Translations under genes and position numbers: made by a program
Shown: piece by piece, positions 42,390 to 51,649 of the stretch
Numbering within the stretch: position 1 is the stretch's first letter
Layout of the letters: the number at the start of each line of letters is the position of its first letter
Notes under the pieces: model-generated
What the model was told of the DNA's origin: nothing
What the model saw: only the letters and a program-made list of their open reading frames with translations
Databases searched by the model: none
Assembly (NCBI RefSeq): GCF_009363615.1
Contig: NZ_CP045385.1
Coordinates: forward strand, 744,001-808,000
Direction: 5' to 3'
Length of the DNA: 64,000 nucleotides
Origin: Ruegeria sp. THAF33
Lineage (GTDB): Bacteria; Pseudomonadota; Alphaproteobacteria; Rhodobacterales; Rhodobacteraceae

Positions 42390-43190
42390 ATGCTCAAGAA
42401 ACTCGTCGCTTTGGCGGCCTTCACCACTTTCACAACAGGTCCTGCGATGGCGGACACGCTCGACGATGTCGTGGATCGCGGCACTCTTCGCTGCGGCGTT
42501 GTTCTGGACTTTCCGCCGATCGGGTATCGCGACGCCAACAACGAACCGGCGGGTTTTGACGTGGATTACTGCAATGATCTGGCCGCGGCGCTTGAAGTTG
42601 AGGCGGAAATCCTGCCTTTGACCTGGGCCGAACGCCTGCCGGTCATCGTGACCGGGCGCGCCGACGTCGTGTTCGGCGCAACCTCGGACAGCCTTGAACG
42701 GGCGCGGACCGTGGGCTTCAGCATTCCCTATGCAATCTACTATGCGCAGGGCGTCGTGAACGCGGACAGCGGGATCGAAACCTTCGAAGACATCCGCGGC
42801 AAACGCGTCGCCGCCGCGATTGGCACCGTGCCGGAACAGGAATGGCTGAAGATTGCCGCCGAATGGGGTGAGGAAGGCAATTATCAGGGCTATCAGTCGG
42901 AAAACGAGGTGTTTCTGGCGGTCGCGCAGGGCAAGGCCGATATCGGCATCACCACCAACACCGCCGTTCTGCCGATCACCCAGCAGTATGAAACCGTGGT
43001 GGCCGGCCCCCGTATGCCCTGGACAACCGACTACACTTCGGTGGTGGGCAAACGACAGGACGTCACCTGGCTGAATTTCCTGAACCTGTTTGTCACGCAT
43101 CAGGTGCGCTCGGGCCGGTATCAGGAACTGTGGGGCAAATATGTCGGAGGCGAAGCACCCGAGCTGCGCATCCCCGGCGTGATGTACTGA
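42390..43190 (+). CDS. Polar amino acid ABC transporter substrate-binding protein
   Basis: A 266-residue family 3 solute-binding protein. The signal peptide ends TGPAMA, and the mature protein begins DTLDDVVDRGTLRCGVVLDFPPIGYRD. The amino-acid-binding pattern (GFDVDYCNDLAAAL, and LPVIVTGRADVVFG) is standard. It is the first gene of a run that includes two permeases, an ATPase and hydroxyproline enzymes, so hydroxyproline or a derivative is the probable ligand. Confidence 0.9.
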   Translation: MLKKLVALAAFTTFTTGPAMADTLDDVVDRGTLRCGVVLDFPPIGYRDANNEPAGFDVDYCNDLAAALEVEAEILPLTWAERLPVIVTGRADVVFGATSDSLERARTVGFSIPYAIYYAQGVVNADSGIETFEDIRGKRVAAAIGTVPEQEWLKIAAEWGEEGNYQGYQSENEVFLAVAQGKADIGITTNTAVLPITQQYETVVAGPRMPWTTDYTSVVGKRQDVTWLNFLNLFVTHQVRSGRYQELWGKYVGGEAPELRIPGVMY

Positions 43191-43259
43191 TTTCACCCCC
43201 CAGTGCTCTTTCGTCGGGTTTCGGCCGGGCGAAAGAGCCGGTCAATTCGGAAAAAACCT

Positions 43260-43922
43260 GTGTTCGATTACAACTTCCACTGGCGGCCGGTCATGAAAAA
43301 CCTGCCGGACTTGCTTGAGGCATCGCTGCTGACCTTGCAAGTCGCGGTTCTGGCGATGATCCTGGGCATCCTCATCGGCCTGTGTCTTGCGCTGACGCGG
43401 CTGCACCTGAAGGGGCCGCTGTACTGGTTCGCCTCGGCCTGGGTTGAACTGGCCCGAAACACACCCGCCCTGTTTCAGCTGTTCTTTTTCGGCTTCGGGC
43501 TTGGCGCATTCGGCCTGCACCTGTCGCCATACTTCATCGTGCTGGCGGGTTTGACCTTCAATTGCGCCGGCTATCTGGCCGAAAACTTTCGCGGAGGTTT
43601 CCAGGCCGTCCCCGAGACGCAGTTGCGGGCCTCTCGATCCCTGGGCATGACCGCGTGGCAGGCTTACACACGCGTGGTGATCCCGCAGGTGTTTCGCATC
43701 GTCTATCACCCGATCACCAATCAGATGGTCTGGGCCGTGCTCATGTCCTCGCTGGGCATGCTGGTCGGTTTCCGCGAGCTGTCAGGCGAGACGCAGTTCT
43801 TTGCCTCGCGCACCTTCCGCATCTTTGAATATTTCGCCGTCACCGCGATCATCTACTACGTGATCGTCAAAATCATTCTCGGAGCCTCACGCCTGCTGGC
43901 GACCCGGCTCTTTCGCTACTGA
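43260..43922 (+). CDS. Amino acid ABC transporter permease (HisM/GlnP type), first subunit
   Basis: A permease of about 220 residues with five helices and the EAA-like loop GGFQAVPETQLRASRSLGMTA. The start is uncertain: I chose a GTG giving VFDYNFHWRPV, a common opening for this family, over a GTG 57 bases upstream; neither has a strong ribosome site. It pairs with the next permease. Confidence 0.82.
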   Translation: MFDYNFHWRPVMKNLPDLLEASLLTLQVAVLAMILGILIGLCLALTRLHLKGPLYWFASAWVELARNTPALFQLFFFGFGLGAFGLHLSPYFIVLAGLTFNCAGYLAENFRGGFQAVPETQLRASRSLGMTAWQAYTRVVIPQVFRIVYHPITNQMVWAVLMSSLGMLVGFRELSGETQFFASRTFRIFEYFAVTAIIYYVIVKIILGASRLLATRLFRY

Positions 43923-43933
43923 AGGACGCTCGG

Positions 43934-44596
43934 ATGGAACCCACTGTCAGCTTTTTCAGCGGCTTCACCATCAATGATCTGTGGTTTCTGGGCGAAGCGG
44001 CCCTGCGGACACTCTGGATTTCGGTTCTGTCGATATCCATCGGAACGCTTCTTGGCGTGGTATGCGGGTGGATCCTGTACGAGGGCAAGCTGGCCGCAGC
44101 CCTGACAGTGGCCCCGTTTCTGGATGTTTTCCGTTCCGTCCCGCTGATCATCCAACTGGTGCTGTTCTACAACTTTGCGCCCATTGTCGGGCTCAATCTG
44201 GATCCGTTCGCCTCGGGCGTGGTGATCCTATCGATCTACACGGCCGCCTTGGTTGCGAATGTCGCACGCGGCGGGATCGAGGCCGTCGGTGCGCCGATGC
44301 GCCGTGCCGCACGCAGTCTGGGCATGACCTATTGGCAGGATCTACGCTATGTCGTCTTCCCGATTGGCGGGCGCGCGGTGTTCCCGGCCTGGGTCGGTGT
44401 CGCACTGGGAGTGATGAAGGACAGCGCGTTGGTTTCGGTGCTGGGCTATGTCGAACTGCTCAAGGCCAGTCAGATCCTGATCACCCGGACGCAGGAACCT
44501 TTCCTGATCCTGACAATCGCGGGCGCGTTCTATTTCGCGCTCAGCTATCCGATTTCGCGCTATTCCGCGTCTCTTGAAAAAAGGTGGGCCCAATGA
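43934..44596 (+). CDS. Amino acid ABC transporter permease, second subunit
   Basis: A 220-residue permease with the coupling loop GGIEAVGAPMRRAARSLGMTY. It starts 11 bases after the first permease and overlaps the ATPase gene by 4 bases (ATGA), so the transporter genes are co-translated. Confidence 0.9.
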   Translation: MEPTVSFFSGFTINDLWFLGEAALRTLWISVLSISIGTLLGVVCGWILYEGKLAAALTVAPFLDVFRSVPLIIQLVLFYNFAPIVGLNLDPFASGVVILSIYTAALVANVARGGIEAVGAPMRRAARSLGMTYWQDLRYVVFPIGGRAVFPAWVGVALGVMKDSALVSVLGYVELLKASQILITRTQEPFLILTIAGAFYFALSYPISRYSASLEKRWAQ

Positions 44597-45315
44597 TCGA
44601 AATTCGCGACCTGCACAAGTATTTCGGCGCGCTGCATGTGCTGAAGGGCATCGATCTGGATGTGCAGAAAGGAGAGGTCCTGTCGGTGATCGGCGCATCG
44701 GGCTCCGGCAAATCGACCCTGCTGTATTGCATCAACGGGCTGGAACCGATCCAGCAAGGCTCGGTCAGGGTCGATGGCACAGATGTTCATGCCAAAGGCA
44801 CCGACATCAACAAGCTGCGCACAAAGCTGGGAATGGTGTTTCAGCAATGGAACAGCTTTCCCCACCTGACCGCATTGGAAAACGTCGCGCTGGCCCCCAA
44901 GATCGTCAAGGGACTGTCAAAATCAGAAGCCCGCGACATCGCCGCCCGCCAACTGACCCATGTTGGCCTGGGCGAAAAGCTGGGCGTCTACCCATCTGCC
45001 CTTTCGGGTGGCCAGCAACAGCGTCTGGCCATCGCCCGCGCGCTGGCGATGGAACCGGAATACATGCTGTTTGACGAGGCGACGTCAGCGCTGGACCCCG
45101 AACTGGTGGGCGAGGTTCTCGACACGATGCGCCTTTTGGCCGAAGAAGGCATGACCATGATCTGTGTCACGCACGAGATGGGTTTCGCACGCGATGTGTC
45201 GGACCGGGTTGCTTTCTTCCATCAGGGCGTGATGGAAGAGATCGGTCCGCCCGGGCAGATATTCGGTGATGCGCAATCCGAACACACCCGTAAATTCCTG
45301 GCCAACGTGCGCTGA
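44593..45315 (+). CDS. Amino acid ABC transporter ATP-binding protein (GlnQ/HisP type)
   Basis: A 240-residue ATPase. Walker A is GASGSGKST, the signature [15 protein letters not shown], and Walker B MLFDEATSALD followed by the switch His in VTHEMG. The ATG overlapping the permease stop is preferred to an in-frame GTG three codons upstream. It energises the transporter encoded upstream. Confidence 0.92.
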   Translation: MIEIRDLHKYFGALHVLKGIDLDVQKGEVLSVIGASGSGKSTLLYCINGLEPIQQGSVRVDGTDVHAKGTDINKLRTKLGMVFQQWNSFPHLTALENVALAPKIVKGLSKSEARDIAARQLTHVGLGEKLGVYPSALSGGQQQRLAIARALAMEPEYMLFDEATSALDPELVGEVLDTMRLLAEEGMTMICVTHEMGFARDVSDRVAFFHQGVMEEIGPPGQIFGDAQSEHTRKFLANVR

Positions 45316-45354
45316 GTGCACTGGCCCCCTGAAACAACAAGGAAGATCACCTTC

Positions 45355-46314
45355 ATGTCCAAGAATATCTTTACCGGCACCATGCCAGCCCTGATGACCC
45401 CGTGCAAAGCCGACCGGACCCCGGATTTCGATGCCCTGGTGAAAAAGGGCAAGGAAATGATCGAGGCCGGCATGTCGGCCGTGGTGTATTGCGGCTCGAT
45501 GGGCGACTGGCCGTTGCTGTCGGATGCCGAACGCATGCAAGGTGTCGAAAGCCTGATCGACGCCGGCCTTCCTGTCGTCGTCGGCACCGGTGCGATAAAC
45601 TCGAAATCTGCCGTGGCGCTAGCTGCACATGCGCAAAAGGTCGGCGCGGCAGGGCTTATGGTCATCCCACGTGTGCTGTCGCGCGGATCGTCCATCCCGG
45701 CACAGCGCAACCACTTCAAGGCAATACTGTCAGCCGCGCCGGATATCCCGGCCATCATATACAACAGCCCCGTCTACGGCTTCGCCACCCGCGCTGATTT
45801 GTTCCTGGAATTGCGTGCAGATCATCCGAACCTTGTCGGGTTCAAGGAATTCGGAGGCAAAGGCGACCTGCGCTACGCCGCGGAACACATCACCTCGAAA
45901 GATGATCAGGTCACGCTGATGGTGGGCGTGGACACCGAGGTTTATCATGGCTTCGTCAACTGCGGCGCCACGGGTTCGATTACCGGTATCGGTACCGCCC
46001 TGCCCAAAGAGGCACTGCTGCTGGCCGCCCTGTGCCAGAAAGCGGCGGCGGGCCATGCCGAAGCGCGCCTGCGCGCGCGCGAGCTTGAAGAAGCCTTTGG
46101 CGTGCTGGCCAGCTTTGACGAAGGCACCGATCTGGTGCTGTACTACAAGCACCTGCTGGTCCTGAACGGTGAAGAGGAATACCGCTTGCACTTCAACGAA
46201 ACCGACGAGCTGACGGATGCCCAGCGCAACTATTGCGAACAGCAATACAGACTGTTCCGCACCTGGTTTGCCGACTGGTCCAGCCAGGGCGGGGTCATCG
46301 CTGAATGCATGTGA
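45355..46314 (+). CDS. DapA-family protein, probable 1-pyrroline-4-hydroxy-2-carboxylate deaminase
   Basis: A 319-residue dihydrodipicolinate synthase/N-acetylneuraminate lyase family barrel. The Schiff-base lysine is in LVGFKEFGGKGDL and the Tyr in IIYNSPVYGF. In hydroxyproline loci this family (LhpC-type) deaminates 1-pyrroline-4-hydroxy-2-carboxylate to 2-oxoglutarate semialdehyde. The last 10 bases overlap the epimerase gene. Neighbours (epimerase, amino acid oxidase, semialdehyde dehydrogenase) complete the route, which supports the assignment. Confidence 0.85.
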   Translation: MSKNIFTGTMPALMTPCKADRTPDFDALVKKGKEMIEAGMSAVVYCGSMGDWPLLSDAERMQGVESLIDAGLPVVVGTGAINSKSAVALAAHAQKVGAAGLMVIPRVLSRGSSIPAQRNHFKAILSAAPDIPAIIYNSPVYGFATRADLFLELRADHPNLVGFKEFGGKGDLRYAAEHITSKDDQVTLMVGVDTEVYHGFVNCGATGSITGIGTALPKEALLLAALCQKAAAGHAEARLRARELEEAFGVLASFDEGTDLVLYYKHLLVLNGEEEYRLHFNETDELTDAQRNYCEQQYRLFRTWFADWSSQGGVIAECM

Positions 46315-47237
46315 TCGACAGCCATACCGGAGGCATGCCCACGCGGGTCATCCTGAACGGCGGCCCCGATCTGGGGTCGGGCCCGCTGGCCGAGCGCGCG
46401 CAACGCCTGGCCACCGAGCACAAGGATTTCTACAAATCGGTCCTTCTGGAACCACGCGGTCAACCCGGCATGGTCGGGGCGCTTCTGGTGGCGCCGGAAA
46501 CGTCTGGCTGCGAAACCGGCGTGATCTATTTCGATGCCGATGCCGTTCTGGGCATGTGCGGTCATGGCACCATCGGCCTTGGGGTCACTCTGGCCCATCT
46601 GGGCCGGATCGGTCCGGGGACGCACAGGGTCGAAACGCCGGCCGGCGTCATCTCGGTTGACCTGTTGGACGCCAATACAGTGCGCGTCACCAATATCGAA
46701 AGCCGCCGGGTCAGGGCTTCGGTGTCGGTAGACGTCGAAGGCCATGGAAAAGTGACCGGCGATCTGGCCTATGGTGGCAACTGGTTCTTCATTGTCGATC
46801 CCAGCCCGATGGACGTGACGCCCGGCAACATCCGTGCCCTCACCGATCTGACCATTGCAATTCGCAAAGCCTGCATCGACCAGAACGTGCGTGGCGAAAA
46901 CGGGGAACCTGTGGACCACGTGATCTTGCAGGACAAATCCCCGGACAACGACGTTCACAGCAGGAATTTCGTCCTGTGCCCGGACGATCAATATGACCGA
47001 TCCCCGTGCGGGACCGGCAGTTCTGCGCGTCTGGCCTGTCTGGCCGCGGATGGGGTTCTGGTTCCGGGGCAAGAGATCGTGCAGGAAAGCGTGATCGGCA
47101 GCTCTTACCGGCTGAGCTTTCAGCCCGGTCCCAATGGCGGCATCATTCCGACCCTGACCGGGCAGGCGCATATCATGGCCGAGGGCAGATTGATTTTCGC
47201 GCAAAACGATCCGTTCCGCGGTGGGATCCTTCTTTGA
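46305..47237 (+). CDS. 4-hydroxyproline 2-epimerase (proline racemase family)
   Basis: A 310-residue proline racemase fold protein. Both catalytic cysteines are present: C85 in GMCGHGTIG and C235 in DRSPCGTGSSARLA. A Cys/Cys pair is typical of proline racemases and 4-hydroxyproline 2-epimerases; the shorter length and hydroxyproline context favour the epimerase, which turns trans-4-hydroxy-L-proline into cis-4-hydroxy-D-proline. It overlaps the upstream deaminase gene. Confidence 0.88.
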   Translation: MHVIDSHTGGMPTRVILNGGPDLGSGPLAERAQRLATEHKDFYKSVLLEPRGQPGMVGALLVAPETSGCETGVIYFDADAVLGMCGHGTIGLGVTLAHLGRIGPGTHRVETPAGVISVDLLDANTVRVTNIESRRVRASVSVDVEGHGKVTGDLAYGGNWFFIVDPSPMDVTPGNIRALTDLTIAIRKACIDQNVRGENGEPVDHVILQDKSPDNDVHSRNFVLCPDDQYDRSPCGTGSSARLACLAADGVLVPGQEIVQESVIGSSYRLSFQPGPNGGIIPTLTGQAHIMAEGRLIFAQNDPFRGGILL

Positions 47238-47303
47238 CAAAACTATCGGGGACTGGCGCAATCCAGCCCCCGGAACCAAGCCACAGTTTGAGAAGATCTG
47301 GCC

Positions 47304-48554
47304 ATGCTGCAAGACAACCCGACGGATATCGTTGTGATCGGTGCCGGTATCATCGGCATCAGCACCGCACTTGAATTGCAAAAACGCGGCCGGCGCGTGC
47401 TGGTGCTGGATCGCGAAGGCGTAGGAGCCGGTGCCTCGAAGGGCAACGCCGGAGCCTTTGCCTTCACCGACATCGTGCCATTGGCCACCCCCGGGATCAT
47501 GCGCAAGGCTCCGAAATGGCTGTTTGATCCGCTGGGTCCACTTTCAATTCCTCCTTCTTACGCTTTGAACATCGCGCCGTGGATGCTGCGGTTCTGGCGG
47601 GCCAGTTGGCAGGATCGCTATGCTGCGGCCTTGTCTGCGCAGGCTGCTTTGATGGATCACGGCCGCGCGGCGCTGGAACGCCAGATCGCGGATGTCGATG
47701 GCGAAGCGCTGATGCAACGCGACGGCCAGTTGCAGGTGTTCGAGGGTGAAGCAGAATTCCGCGCCAGTCTGCCCACATGGGACAGGCGCAAGGATCACGG
47801 CATCCCCTTTGACCTGCTGGACAACCCCGACGCGATTGCGGAAATCCAGCCCGGGCTTGACCGACGATTTACCCATGCGGGTTTTACACCCACCTGGATG
47901 AACACGGTCGATCCGGCCAGCTGGACAAGACATTTGGCCACCCGGTTCACCGCCCGTGGCGGTCAGGTCGAAATCGCGACAATCAGCGCGCTCACACCCA
48001 TGGATGCGGGCGTTCGCCTGACGACTTCGATCGGTGAAATTGATGCAAGACAGGTGATCGTGGCCGCCGGGGCGTGGTCTCATCACCTGGCGAAAACCCT
48101 GGGCGATCGCATCCCTCTGGAAACCGAGCGCGGGTACAACACGACCCTGCCCCAAGGGGCCTTTGACCTGCGCACCCATCTGACATTCGGTGGCCACGGA
48201 TTTGTGGTGACGCGGATCAACGGCGGTGTGCGCATCGGTGGCGCGGTCGAGTTGGGCGGGTTGGAACTGCCGCCCAATTACAAACGCGCCGACGCGCTAC
48301 TGGCAAAGGCCGGGCGCTTCATGCCTGGCCTGAATTTGGAAGGCGGCACGCAATGGATGGGCTTCCGGCCGTCGCTGCCCGACAGTTTGCCGCTGATCGA
48401 CCGCTCGGCGCGTGCGCCACAGGTGTTTTACGCCTTCGGACATGGCCATCTGGGTTTGACGCAATCCGCAGGCACGGCGGAACTGGTCGCGGATCTGGTC
48501 ACGGACACCAAGCCCGCGCTCGACATGAAGCCTTACGCATCCACACGCTTCTGA
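47304..48554 (+). CDS. FAD-dependent D-amino acid oxidase/dehydrogenase, probable cis-4-hydroxy-D-proline oxidase
   Basis: A 416-residue DAO-family flavoprotein. The FAD-binding GxGxxG is VIGAGIIGIS near the N-terminus, and GHGHLGLTQSAGTAELVADL is the C-terminal family motif. It should oxidise cis-4-hydroxy-D-proline to 1-pyrroline-4-hydroxy-2-carboxylate, the substrate of the DapA-like deaminase. It lies 66 bases after the epimerase. Confidence 0.88.
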   Translation: MLQDNPTDIVVIGAGIIGISTALELQKRGRRVLVLDREGVGAGASKGNAGAFAFTDIVPLATPGIMRKAPKWLFDPLGPLSIPPSYALNIAPWMLRFWRASWQDRYAAALSAQAALMDHGRAALERQIADVDGEALMQRDGQLQVFEGEAEFRASLPTWDRRKDHGIPFDLLDNPDAIAEIQPGLDRRFTHAGFTPTWMNTVDPASWTRHLATRFTARGGQVEIATISALTPMDAGVRLTTSIGEIDARQVIVAAGAWSHHLAKTLGDRIPLETERGYNTTLPQGAFDLRTHLTFGGHGFVVTRINGGVRIGGAVELGGLELPPNYKRADALLAKAGRFMPGLNLEGGTQWMGFRPSLPDSLPLIDRSARAPQVFYAFGHGHLGLTQSAGTAELVADLVTDTKPALDMKPYASTRF

Positions 48555-48569
48555 TCAGGAGAACACCTC

Positions 48570-49673
48570 ATGAAAATCACTGCACTGAACGTATATCGGG
48601 TGGATCTGCCGCTGAAGGAAGGCCGCTACAACTGGTCCAATGGCAACTATGTCGAAGTCTTCGACAGCACCGTTCTCGAGATCATCACGGATGAAGGTCT
48701 CAAGGGGTATGCCGAATGCTGCCCTCTGGGATCGGCTTATCTTCCGTCCTTTGCACTGGGCGTCAGGGCCGGGCTGGCGGAATTGTCGCCACATCTGATC
48801 GGGAAGGATCCGCTGAATATCGGCCAGATCAATCGCACCATGGATGGCGCCCTGCGTGGCCACCCTTATGCCAAGGCGCCTGTTGATATCGCCTGCTGGG
48901 ATCTGCTGGGCAAGGCGACCGGACAACCCCTTTACACCCTGTTGGGCGGCGACGCGCAACAGGACGTGGTGCTGTATCGCGCGATCAGTCAGGAAGCACC
49001 GGACATCATGGCGCAAAAGATCGAAGGTTATGCGGCCGAAGGCTATACGAAGTTTCAACTGAAAGTGGGCGGCGACGCCAATGACGACATCGACCGCATT
49101 CACGCCACCCGCGCGGTTCTGAAAAAGACCGACCTGCTGGTGGCGGATGCCAACACTGGCTGGACCCGGCACGAGGCCGCGCGTGTCGTAGGCGCCATCG
49201 CGGGTATGGATGTCTATGTGGAACAACCCTGTTTGACTTATGAGGAATGCGTGTCGATCCGCCGGCGCACCGCGCTGCCCTTCGTGATGGATGAGGTCAT
49301 CGACACGCCCAACACATTGGTCCGCGGCATTGCCGACGACGCCATGGACGTGATCAACCTGAAAATCTCAAAGGTAGGAGGTTTGAGCAAAGCAAGGCTG
49401 ATGCGCGATCTTTGCGTCGCACATGGTATCCCGATGACCATCGAAGACACCTGGGGGGGCGATATCACCACCGCCGCCATCGCTCATCTGGCGCGGTCGA
49501 CACCGTCCGGGTTCACGTTCTCGGCCACCGATTTCAATTCCTATGGTACCGTGGACATCGCCGAGGGCGCGCCAAAGCGAGTCAATGGCCGGATGACCGC
49601 AGCAGATCGCCCCGGTCTGGGCGTGACACCGATCTTCGACGCGCTGGGTGCCCCTGTCGCGCAATATAGCTGA
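48570..49673 (+). CDS. Enolase-superfamily (MLE subgroup) enzyme, hydroxyproline-related
   Basis: A 367-residue muconate-lactonising-enzyme-like barrel. The KxxxK on strand 2 gives K165 (KFQLKVGG), the metal ligands are D193 (ADANTGW), E218 (YVEQP) and D241 (VMDE), and the opposite base is K265 (NLKISKVGG). The capping-domain stretch [18 protein letters not shown] resembles hydroxyproline-betaine 2-epimerase (HpbD) and the related cis-3-hydroxy-L-proline dehydratase. Both fit a locus of hydroxyproline enzymes; the residues alone do not decide. No betaine demethylase gene is nearby, which slightly favours the dehydratase. Confidence 0.82.
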   Translation: MKITALNVYRVDLPLKEGRYNWSNGNYVEVFDSTVLEIITDEGLKGYAECCPLGSAYLPSFALGVRAGLAELSPHLIGKDPLNIGQINRTMDGALRGHPYAKAPVDIACWDLLGKATGQPLYTLLGGDAQQDVVLYRAISQEAPDIMAQKIEGYAAEGYTKFQLKVGGDANDDIDRIHATRAVLKKTDLLVADANTGWTRHEAARVVGAIAGMDVYVEQPCLTYEECVSIRRRTALPFVMDEVIDTPNTLVRGIADDAMDVINLKISKVGGLSKARLMRDLCVAHGIPMTIEDTWGGDITTAAIAHLARSTPSGFTFSATDFNSYGTVDIAEGAPKRVNGRMTAADRPGLGVTPIFDALGAPVAQYS

Positions 49674-49680
49674 GGTAAAC

Positions 49681-50706
49681 ATGCGCAGCAGCAAAACCGT
49701 ACATGTGATCTCGGCCCATGCCGAAGGTGAGGTTGGGGATGTCATCGTCGGGGGTGTCGCCCCACCGCCGGGCGACACTCTCTGGGAACAGCGAAGCTTC
49801 ATTGCGCGGGACCAGACCCTGCGCAACTTTGTTCTGAACGAACCACGCGGCGGTGTGTTCCGGCATGTCAACCTTCTGGTTCCGCCAAAACACCCCGAGG
49901 CGGACGCCGCCTGGATCATCATGGAACCCGAAGACACGCCGCCCATGTCGGGGTCCAACTCGATCTGTGTCTCAACCGTGTTGCTGGATGGCGGGATCAT
50001 TCCAATGCACGAGCCGGAAACCCATATGGTGCTCGAGGCACCGGGCGGGTTGGTCCGGGTACGTGCGGAATGCCGCGATGGCAAGGCACAGCGCATCTTT
50101 GTCCAGAACCTGCCCAGTTTCGCCGACAAGCTGTCCGTCCCGCTTGAGGTATCCGGACTGGGCACGATCACGGTAGACACCGCTTATGGCGGCGACAGTT
50201 TCGTGGTCGTCGATGCGCAGGCGCTTGGGTTCGCAATCGTCGACCACGAGGCCCGCGACATTGCCCGGCTGGGGGTTAAGATCACAAACGCCGCCAATGA
50301 ACAGCTTGGATTCTCGCATCCCGAGAACCCGGACTGGGATCATATATCGTTCTGCGCCTTTTGCGGCCCGTTGAATGAAACGGAAACCGGCCTGAGCAGC
50401 AAGTCCGCCGTGGCGATCCAGCCGGGTAAGGTCGACCGTTCGCCGACGGGCACCGCTGTATCCGCGCGCATGGCGCTGATGGCGGCCAAGGGGGTGATGA
50501 AACCCGGCCAGACCTTCGAGGCTGTCTCGATCATCGGATCGCGATTCACCGGGCGGATCATTGACACTGCGCAGGTCGGTGGCCGTGCGGCGATCGTTCC
50601 TGAAATCAGCGGTCGCGGTTGGATCACCGGAATTCATCAGCACATGTTGGACCCTGACGATCCATGGCCCGGTGGATATCGCCTGTCTGACACCTGGGGC
50701 GTTTGA
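49681..50706 (+). CDS. Proline-racemase-fold protein with Ser/Thr active-site pair, probable hydroxyproline dehydratase
   Basis: A 341-residue member of the proline racemase family. The first catalytic Cys is replaced by S90 ([10 protein letters not shown]) and the second by T256 ([12 protein letters not shown]). Loss of the second Cys is known from trans-3-hydroxy-L-proline dehydratases, where Thr takes that position, so racemase activity is unlikely. The first-position Ser makes it a less usual pair. GAGGTAAAC precedes the chosen ATG, 7 bases after the MLE gene. Product would be 1-pyrroline-2-carboxylate; the reductase for it is not in this window. Confidence 0.82.
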   Translation: MRSSKTVHVISAHAEGEVGDVIVGGVAPPPGDTLWEQRSFIARDQTLRNFVLNEPRGGVFRHVNLLVPPKHPEADAAWIIMEPEDTPPMSGSNSICVSTVLLDGGIIPMHEPETHMVLEAPGGLVRVRAECRDGKAQRIFVQNLPSFADKLSVPLEVSGLGTITVDTAYGGDSFVVVDAQALGFAIVDHEARDIARLGVKITNAANEQLGFSHPENPDWDHISFCAFCGPLNETETGLSSKSAVAIQPGKVDRSPTGTAVSARMALMAAKGVMKPGQTFEAVSIIGSRFTGRIIDTAQVGGRAAIVPEISGRGWITGIHQHMLDPDDPWPGGYRLSDTWGV

Positions 50707-50865
50707 CGTCAGAAGGCACGGTTTTCGAAAACGGAAAAGTCTGAAGATACGCGGCCTCGTTGCGGTTTCATCATCAGATTCAGGCCTTTTTTCAAATCTC
50801 GGGCAGGGGTTGAACATGGGTCGAAATCCAAGTTCGGCTTGGAAAAGTCCGTGATTGCGGGTAAT

Positions 50866-50876
50866 TGTATCCAAAA
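50866..50876. promoter_or_regulatory. Repeated 11-mer upstream of the GntR gene
   Basis: TGTATCCAAAA, identical to the element before dppA and, reversed, to the one before the semialdehyde dehydrogenase gene. It ends 20 bases before the GntR start codon, consistent with autoregulation. Confidence 0.55.
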
Positions 50877-50896
50877 ACCGTGGCGGGATATTGGAA

Positions 50897-51577
50897 ATGG
50901 CAGGAAAACGCGCGATCACAAAACAAAGCCTACCGGACGTCATCGCAAATGATCTGCGTGAACGTATCCTCAGCGGCGAACTCGCCGAGGGTGAGACGAT
51001 CCGGCAGGAAGCACTGGCCGAGGAATATGATGTCTCTCGCATGCCGATCCGCGAGGCGCTGAAGCGCCTGAATGCCGAAGGTCTGGTGCAATGGGCCAAC
51101 AATCGCGGCGGCTCGGTGACCAAGCATTCCCTCGACGAAATCGGTGAAATTTTCGATCTTCGCATCCTGATCGAAGTCGATCTGTTCCGCCGGGCCATCC
51201 CGAATATGGGCCCAGGGGAATTTGCGCGTTGCGACGAAATCCTCAAGCAGATGGAAGCGTCGTATGATGAAAATGACGTCGGCAAGTGGGGGATATTGAA
51301 CTATCAGTATCACTCGGCGCTTTATGCGGCGTCACAGCGGAAGCTGACCAACGAATTGCTGGACCGCGTCAACCTGCAATCGGATCGCTATGTCAGGATG
51401 CATCTGAGCGTGATGAAACAGCGCGAACCCGCAAAAAAGGAGCATCGTGATCTGTTGCGGCTGGCCCGGGAAGGCAATGTGGACAAAGCCTGCGAGGTCT
51501 TGGCCCAGCATATTCGCCGGACCAAGGAACAGCTTCTGGAAATGATCGCCTCGAAGCGCGGGACAGACGAACCCTAG
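50897..51577 (+). CDS. GntR family regulator (FCD subfamily)
   Basis: A 226-residue GntR protein. The winged helix is at residues about 8-72 (DLRERILSGELAEGETIRQE and VSRMPIREALKRLNAEGL). The all-helical FCD ligand domain follows, with metal-binding His candidates in NYQYHSALY and KKEHRDLL. An upstream in-frame extension runs through the operator and was rejected. It lies between the hydroxyproline enzymes and the semialdehyde dehydrogenase, and probably represses them. Confidence 0.9.
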   Translation: MAGKRAITKQSLPDVIANDLRERILSGELAEGETIRQEALAEEYDVSRMPIREALKRLNAEGLVQWANNRGGSVTKHSLDEIGEIFDLRILIEVDLFRRAIPNMGPGEFARCDEILKQMEASYDENDVGKWGILNYQYHSALYAASQRKLTNELLDRVNLQSDRYVRMHLSVMKQREPAKKEHRDLLRLAREGNVDKACEVLAQHIRRTKEQLLEMIASKRGTDEP

Positions 51578-51599
51578 GGCGGTCTTGCATGTCCTGTTA

Positions 51600-51617
51600 T
51601 TTTGGATACATTATCCA
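51600..51617. promoter_or_regulatory. Candidate GntR operator upstream of the semialdehyde dehydrogenase gene
   Basis: TTTTGGATACATTATCCA contains the reversed 11-mer TTTTGGATACA and the palindrome TGGATA-CAT-TATCCA. It ends 32 bases before the start codon. Confidence 0.6.
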
Positions 51618-51649
51618 TTAATCTGGACATCCCGAAACACGAGGCCCAA

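Noticed and set aside
43203..43259. Upstream extension of the first amino acid permease
   Set aside because: The extra 19 residues (RRVSAGRKSRSIRKK type) are not family-like, and the usual FDYNFHW opening follows the later GTG.
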